A DNA stretch of 11,872 nucleotides from Saccoglossus kowalevskii (Eukaryota > Hemichordata > Enteropneusta > Harrimaniidae). The translations under genes and the position numbers were made by a program. Every line of letters begins with the position of its first letter. Position 1 is the stretch's first letter. The notes under the pieces were generated by a model. The model did not search any database. It was not told the DNA's origin and saw only the letters and a list, made by a program, of their open reading frames with translations. The stretch covers positions 57,931-69,802 of the forward strand of contig NW_003135338.1 of assembly GCF_000003605.2 (NCBI RefSeq), read 5' to 3'. This document shows positions 7,907 to 11,872 of the stretch, piece after piece.

Positions 7907-8836
7907 TAGTCAACCATAACAATTACATGCAATTCTCATCGTGTGGAGAGGTAATGGTTTTGTGGTCAAGAGAAAATTATATTATTTATTTTTACAGGGC
8001 TCATGTTGAAAAACATAAATAATGTATTTTTGTTTACAGTTTTATTACAGTAAATTAAATAAAAAAAACATGTGTATATTAACCTCTATTGCCAAGTTAT
8101 TTTGGTGATACTTGTTATGGCAGTATATACTAACAATGTAGCTTACACTTAATATACATTATATATAATATAGAAATGTAGCACTCACCTGTATTTTTTG
8201 GAATTAGGGAAATATTATAGTAATGTGCTTTTTACTGGCATTTTTAAGAAAGTGCAAAAATCTTATTTCCATGAATGTCGTAAAATTTTGACATGGTGAA
8301 AATTGTCAATGACCTTTTATCTCTTCACTTCTGCCATCAAATATTGGGTCAGTTATTTTACATTCTGTTACATACAACCAGTTCTCTAGCACCGAGTCAC
8401 TGTCATTCCAATTAAATCCATGTAGGCAAACATGGCATGGGTAGCCGACCTTCGGGAAATTGAAAAATGTTAGCTGTCCGCTTGCTTGCAATTGGAGATT
8501 ATATTGCCTTCAAATCCTCGAGTAAAAGTTATAGAATAGATGTGTAAGAAATATACTTTAAAAAGTGCTTGTATGTTCGCGTCTTTCATTTGTTTATTGA
8601 ACCACATTGTCTTTGCCATTATATCAGCTCCTGCGGAGTTTTACGTGATTGCAACCAGTGGTATTGTAGTGACATGTCTAATTTCGACATGCATGCTGAT
8701 TTCTTTTCACTATGGGATACCTTTCATTGAATGAGTTGCGCCGATTCTTGGTGTGTGGCTACAGAGAGCGTTGACTGCAATGTGTACAAATATGTCTGTG
8801 TCAGAAAAAAATAACGGAATTCTGGTACGACGATGA
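7907..8836. other. AT-rich spacer upstream of MULE copy 2
   Basis: 7970-8260 is very AT-rich with no gene. A 61-codon minus ORF (8306-8491) contains VGYPCHVCLHGFNW, noted under findings. A plus ORF (8540-8734) has two hydrophobic stretches but no family resemblance. The transposase promoter and the element's terminal inverted repeat should lie here if the copy is complete at its 5' end, but I could not identify either. Confidence 0.35.
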
Positions 8837-9404
8837 CGACAAAGTGATAGTCTCAATGACAGTGAAGTGACTGCTATACCGATCATTCCAATCGACCTCA
8901 CGATGCTGAATGGACTACTGGGGCAAGTATATGTTTGCAAAATCTGCAAAACTATGGTCTTACAAGAAAATTTGGAGCGACATCATAGTTGCAAGACGCA
9001 TATGCATTTTGAGTGTACCAACTCCAAGTATTCAACATCATCCGAAATATTCAAGTTCCAAGAAGTCCGGCAGGTTTCTTGAAAATAATAGAAAAGCTGC
9101 GATGAGAATGCGGTGCATTGGGAAAGGGCATCGCGCACTGCGGAAATTTAGCAGTTTTTCTTCCCAACCCGGTTTCAGCCATCTCCTTTAGAAATCACAT
9201 TACTGGAACAGCTTCGATTGCTGAAATAGAACTGGAAAATGAATTTGCAGACGCCGCTGAGGAGATCAGACATCTAAAACGAGTGGGGAGGTGTCTGGTG
9301 ACGAAAATACGGCAATCGTCATCGCTGTATCAGTTGATGGGTCGTGGAGTACAAGAAATTATTCGTCGCGTGCAGCTATCGTGTCAGTGATATCAATGGA
9401 TACA
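8837..9404 (+). pseudogene. MULE copy 2, 5' exon (zinc ribbon to first catalytic block)
   Basis: Starts after an in-frame TGA at 8834-8836, so the true start codon is uncertain. Frames change three times: zinc ribbon in one frame to about 9058; the IGKGHRAL block in the next frame; LPNPVS to AAEEIR in the third; then back for SGDENTAIVIAVSVDGSW. The last Cys of the ribbon looks replaced by Ser (CTNS). The block VSVDGSW probably holds the first catalytic Asp. The exon is ended at a plausible donor, GTAGGT at 9405-9410, right after the MDT of the VISMDT block, where the family continues with G.VLD, found again at 9555. Confidence 0.75.
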
Positions 9405-9554
9405 GTAGGTTAGTCATTTATTGTCGATTATAATTGCTGATTTTCTAGAATATTGTAGCGACAGTACCATACTTTTCATTAATGTACAACGAAAAAAATC
9501 CCAAACTCAGACTGATTTTATAAGACAATACATAACGCGTGCTGTTAAATTAAT

Positions 9555-9708
9555 GTGTTGGACTCCCATCTCATGAATACAGAATGCCGTGAGTGTAAAG
9601 ATTAGGAAAGTAAGCCTAGAGATCTATTTTGAGTGGTATGTAGGTCATGAAGAAAATTGGAAAGCTGACTACGAAGGTTTTGCAAAATATATGGAACAGG
9701 CTGCCGCT
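9555..9708 (+). pseudogene. MULE copy 2, second exon remnant
   Basis: VLDSHLMNTECRECKD (9555-9602) runs into TAG at 9603, then a shifted frame gives FEWYVGHEENW and DYEGFAKYMEQAAA up to about 9708. In the family the HEENC..NYEG block carries a Cys; here it is Trp (TGG, 9658-9660), and Asn is Asp. No AG acceptor sits just before 9555, so the intron boundary is degraded or my edge is wrong. A further small intron from about 9710 to 9811 is inferred from the acceptor at 9811. Confidence 0.65.
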
Positions 9709-9811
9709 CCTTGTCTAAGCACAACTTTCAGTAATACGTGTATAAGCAGAATTCATTGGACGTATATAGTATGGATGTCTAAGCAAAATTATGTTATTGT
9801 GTTTTTTTCAG

Positions 9812-9937
9812 ATACACTACGTTTGTCGGACTGTTCGCTTTGTTTACCCCGGCATTGAAATACAGAAGATAGAATGTATAGGCCATATGCAGAAGCCGAT
9901 GGGTCCTATCTAAGGAATTTAGTGGATAATCATCAAG
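9812..9937 (+). pseudogene. MULE copy 2, third exon (DGD motif lost, C-x2-H kept)
   Basis: Begins after a good acceptor, TTTTTTTCAG at 9802-9811. YTTFVG should be followed by DGDSK, but the sequence goes from VG straight to FAL and VYPGIEIQKIEC, so the second catalytic Asp motif appears deleted, with a frame change of one base. ECIGHMQK gives the C-x2-H pair typical of MULE transposases; the next residue is Pro instead of Arg. A TAA at 9911-9913 is bypassed by another frame change into YLRNLVDNHQ. Ends CAAG before GTAAAC. Confidence 0.78.
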
Positions 9938-10318
9938 GTAAACTTAAAAATCAAAGTCACCTAATTATTCTCGGGTGTTGTCGGGTTGAATTAAGTGCTC
10001 TCATATCATCAGGGATCTGCTCGCGTCGGTCGCTAGCGACCAGCACTCAGAATTTCCGACTAGTCAAAAGCGACCGGTTTATGATACACACAAGATGTCT
10101 GCCATTGAAACATCATTATATTGTCCTTATTGTTTTTCAACACAATAACACAATGCCAAAATTGACAGGGAACAAATCTTTAATGAAACAAAGACACTGC
10201 TCTTCAAAATGAACGTACATCGGCCTGACAATCAGGCAACTACAAACTGTTTGATCCATCGTAAGGCATAATCAACATAAAAACATTCTAAAAATTCATA
10301 TAAAACTTATCAATACAG
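9938..10318 (+). other. GT-AG intron in MULE copy 2 (381 bp)
   Basis: Donor AAG/GTAAAC at 9938 and acceptor AATACAG/GT at 10318. Joining them makes a Gly codon (G+GT) and continues the family consensus from YLRNLVDNHQ to C.FSDGKSLTG without a gap, which is strong support. The intron contains a 14-bp perfect palindrome, GGTCGCTAGCGACC, at 10028-10041, and a related AGCGACCGG at about 10064-10072. Confidence 0.8.
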
Positions 10319-10426
10319 GTTGTGAGTTTTCGGACGGCAAATCATTGACGGGCAGAGGACGTCTTACGAAAAGTATTATCAACGCATTCCAGAATTTCTC
10401 TGGCATCGCAAGAAGAACCAACAGAG
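10319..10426 (+). pseudogene. MULE copy 2, fourth exon (GRLT block)
   Basis: One clean frame: FSDGKSLTGRGRLTKSII, then FQNFSGIARRTNRG. It matches the LSDGK.LTGRGRLT...LQNYYGIAIR.N block of PF20700-type proteins, with one Ile missing in GIAIR. The end at 10426 is chosen because the next exon starts in the matching phase; see the GC-AG intron. Confidence 0.8.
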
Positions 10427-10658
10427 GCAGTTTACAAGTCATGCATGCTGTTATCTATATCGTCATATACGCCAATTACGACTGTTTCTATGGTGCATAT
10501 TATTCGATTGGAAGGCAAAATATATTTTTTACTTCCATGACCTCTGTAATAAAATATATATTATCTGTGATTTCAATAAATCATATCTCGTTATGTGTTG
10601 CGATTGATTTTTTTTTTACTAACAACAAATATTAATAATAAATGTATTATTGTTGCAG
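10427..10658 (+). other. Probable GC-AG intron in MULE copy 2 (232 bp)
   Basis: The acceptor is clear: TATTGTTGCAG ending at 10658. The upstream exon must end in phase 1 to match, and AGAG/GCAGTT at 10426-10427 does so and rebuilds N-R-G-D-S-K-A-M. That donor begins GC, not GT. The only nearby GT (10438) is in the wrong phase. The intron is AT-rich with a T8 run near 10610. It may be a true GC-AG intron or a GT donor mutated after the gene died. Confidence 0.5.
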
Positions 10659-11326
10659 GCGACTCCAAGGCAATGAGTGAACACATCAAAGCCACTGTAG
10701 CGCATTACAGCGGTACATTTGAGATCAACACTGTTCAAAAGATGCAGACTCATGGTGCAAGTATCAAGCCGATTTGGTGACCGGGGGAAACACTTGCAGA
10801 CCATTGAAAATGCCTTTTCCCGATGCAATCGTAGATGTGTTGTAACAAATAATTGATAAATTGTATAGTGTTGAGATGTCGACAGGAGCAGAGAAATGTT
10901 TGACCCAGAACCGCGAATGAGTCAATGCACCACGTCTTGTGGGGATACCTACCAAAAGAACAGAATCATGGTCCATCGAAAATTAAGTTAGGACTGGACT
11001 GTCTGTGGCACAAATTCAATCACCGGATGTACAACGCACTGTCATTGTCGCACTCGGTGTACGGAATTCGTACTTGGAGGCAATTCGACAAAGAAAGGAT
11101 GAGAGATGCCAATCAAAAGATGTCGGACAGGACCAAAGAACGCCGAAAGGGAAATAGTAAGAACCGCCTCATGCGGTTTGAATACTCAGGTGTTACGTAC
11201 CAATCAATTTCAACAGCGGTCAATCATTCCAACTTCCAATGTCTTCTGGCACAGCAAGAATGTACAAAATCTGTCACAAACCAAGAAAGGGACATTCGAG
11301 ACAAAAGTGCATTCCCGAATATATGA
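10659..11326 (+). pseudogene. MULE copy 2, 3' exon
   Basis: Starts in one frame (DSKAMSEHIKATVAHYSGTF), shifts near 10725 to HCSKDADSWCKYQADLVTGG and LKMPFPDAIVDVL, meets TAA (10843-10845), continues IIDKLYSVEM ... KCLTQN, then an extra base at about 10912-10914 gives TGA (10918-10920) and moves to the last frame, NESMHHVLWGYLPKEQNHG, open to the TGA at 11324-11326. From 10809 it parallels copy 1. Relative to copy 1 it has 12 extra bases at about 10884-10895 and lacks 9 bases near 11172, both in-frame. Confidence 0.85.
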
Positions 11327-11347
11327 TTTTATGAATGACACAATGTG

Positions 11348-11353
11348 AATAAA
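11348..11353 (+). promoter_or_regulatory. AATAAA poly(A) hexamer, MULE copy 2
   Basis: Lies 22 bases past the TGA, at the same place as the first of three hexamers in copy 1. The shared sequence ends 4 bases later. Confidence 0.4.
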
Positions 11354-11358
11354 TTGTG

Positions 11359-11872
11359 TTGGAATCAATTTATGATTTGATGAGTAGCAATAGTTTGGAT
11401 GAGTCAATTACTCGTATTGTTGATCTTTTATATACTGCCGCAGCTGAAATGAAACATGTGGTCAAAAATGGGAGACCAAGGCAGCATAAAAATTCAAGTT
11501 TGGTATGATCAACTAGAGCACTGAATGAATTTAGACGAACCAGAACACATAACTCGCTCGATAACTTAAGAAAGCAAAAAAGCCAGTTATCGGAAATTAT
11601 TGGCACTAAAGAAAAAACAATTTGAAGAGAGAGAGAAATTTAAACTACTGGAAGCATCCAAACAAACAAATTCAAACAACTTTTGGTCCCTGCTAAAAAC
11701 AAATAAAAATAGCCCTTCTTTAAATATTTCTAACGATGAATGGTTTGGTTATTTTCGAAACCTGTTCAGTTATAATGAAGGTGAAATTGATGTGGACCCT
11801 TTTTACGAAGAGGTTAAACAGTTTGTGGACAATTTTAACTTTCAAGAAAGTGACCAGGATTGTAACCATATT
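11359..11872 (+). pseudogene. LINE (non-LTR retrotransposon) ORF2 fragment, linker before RT; runs off window
   Basis: Coding similarity starts immediately after the MULE 3' end: SNSLDESITRIVDLLYTAAAE resembles the segment after the endonuclease domain of LINE ORF2 proteins, followed by the W(F/Y)D-type spot near 11501, then ALNEFRRTRTHNSLDNLRKQ, KLLALKKKQFEEREKFKLLE, NNFWSLLKTNK and NDEWFGYFRNLFSYNEGE, the usual KK-rich helix, fW.llk and W..yF..LF order before the fingers of RT. TGA at 11506-11508 and a frame change near the A6 run at 11576-11581 break it; the last frame is open from about 11570 to the window end. No endonuclease domain is present 5' of it, consistent with 5' truncation. Clade cannot be set without the RT domain. 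Confidence 0.82.

Larger units (their letters stand above)
8837..11326 (+). pseudogene. Mutator-like (PF20700-type) transposase gene, copy 2, intron-containing and frameshifted
   Basis: A MULE DDE-type transposase relic, in life a nuclear cut-and-paste enzyme. Family blocks appear in the right order over 2.5 kb: Cys-rich N-terminal zinc ribbon (CKICKTMV ... CTNS, about 8934-9030); NRKAAMRMRCIGKGHRAL (about 9090-9140); LPNPVSAISFRNHI (about 9157-9200); VSVDGSWSTRNYSSRAAIVSVI (about 9318-9390); VLDSHLMNTECRECKD (9555-9602); HEENW..DYEGF..YME (about 9646-9696); YTTFVG (9813-9830); VYPGIEIQKIECIGHMQK (about 9842-9894) with the C-x2-H pair; SDGKSLTGRGRLT (10330-10368); HCSKDADSWCKYQADL (10729-10776); TQN.NES; and the basic C-terminal block (10980-11200). 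Phase changes near 9035-9060, 9145, 9280, 9603, 9836, 9905, 10725 and 10915 plus TAA at 10843-10845 make it inactive. Domain names are from remembered family consensus; the block order is visible in the sequence. Confidence 0.88.

Noticed and set aside
8540-8734. 64-codon ORF with two hydrophobic segments, possible membrane protein
   Set aside because: No family resemblance, no start context or splice evidence, and T-rich DNA readily gives hydrophobic translations.
8829-8843. Plus-strand DDDDK codons, like an enterokinase or FLAG tag
   Set aside because: Only five codons match, the flanks are not vector sequence, and the frame is not that of the transposase. Chance acidic run.
10843-10845. 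TAA read as Gln (alternative genetic code)
   Set aside because: Stops of all three kinds occur in decayed frames along with many frameshifts, and the element families are animal; ordinary pseudogene decay is simpler.
11210-11407. Minus ORF shared between both MULE copies (also at 421-663)
   Set aside because: Antisense shadow of the conserved transposase C-terminus.

Overview
The window reads as a stretch of repeat-rich intergenic DNA from an invertebrate animal, probably marine, though the host is only inferred. It is AT-rich, the recognisable coding pieces are all transposon relics, at least one exon pair is separated by a GT-AG intron, and the families present (a PF20700-type Mutator-like transposase, a Ty3/gypsy pol, a LINE ORF2) are typical of mollusc, cnidarian, echinoderm or lancelet genomes. 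I see no intact host gene, no rRNA, tRNA, CRISPR or prokaryotic feature.

Layout. 1-569 (+) is the 3' end of a Mutator-like (MULE) transposase gene, copy 1, cut by the window edge. 920-1515 and 4588-5248 are two diverged direct copies of an unrecognised repeat (here R1), with coding-like stretches on the minus strand. 2190-3486 (-) is a fragment of Ty3/gypsy pol running from the RT thumb region through RNase H into the integrase core; it carries in-frame stops but no frameshift that I can find. 5892-6990 is a head-to-tail duplication whose two units differ by two adjacent in-place micro-inversions (28 and 25 bp) and a 288-bp presence/absence segment. 7352-7745 is a second, older tandem duplication.

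8837-11326 (+) is a second, much longer copy of the same MULE transposase. It is split by introns, uses all three frames because of indels, and appears to lack its DGD motif. It ends in the same 3' sequence as copy 1 and the two copies share an in-frame TAA. Immediately after the shared 3' end, at about 11358, a LINE ORF2 fragment (+) begins inside the linker ahead of the RT domain and runs off the window.

Nothing here looks like a working system. The value is in the fossil record: a MULE duplicated after it was already damaged, a predicted LINE insertion site whose empty state can be read from copy 1, paired micro-inversions between tandem units, and an unidentified repeat.
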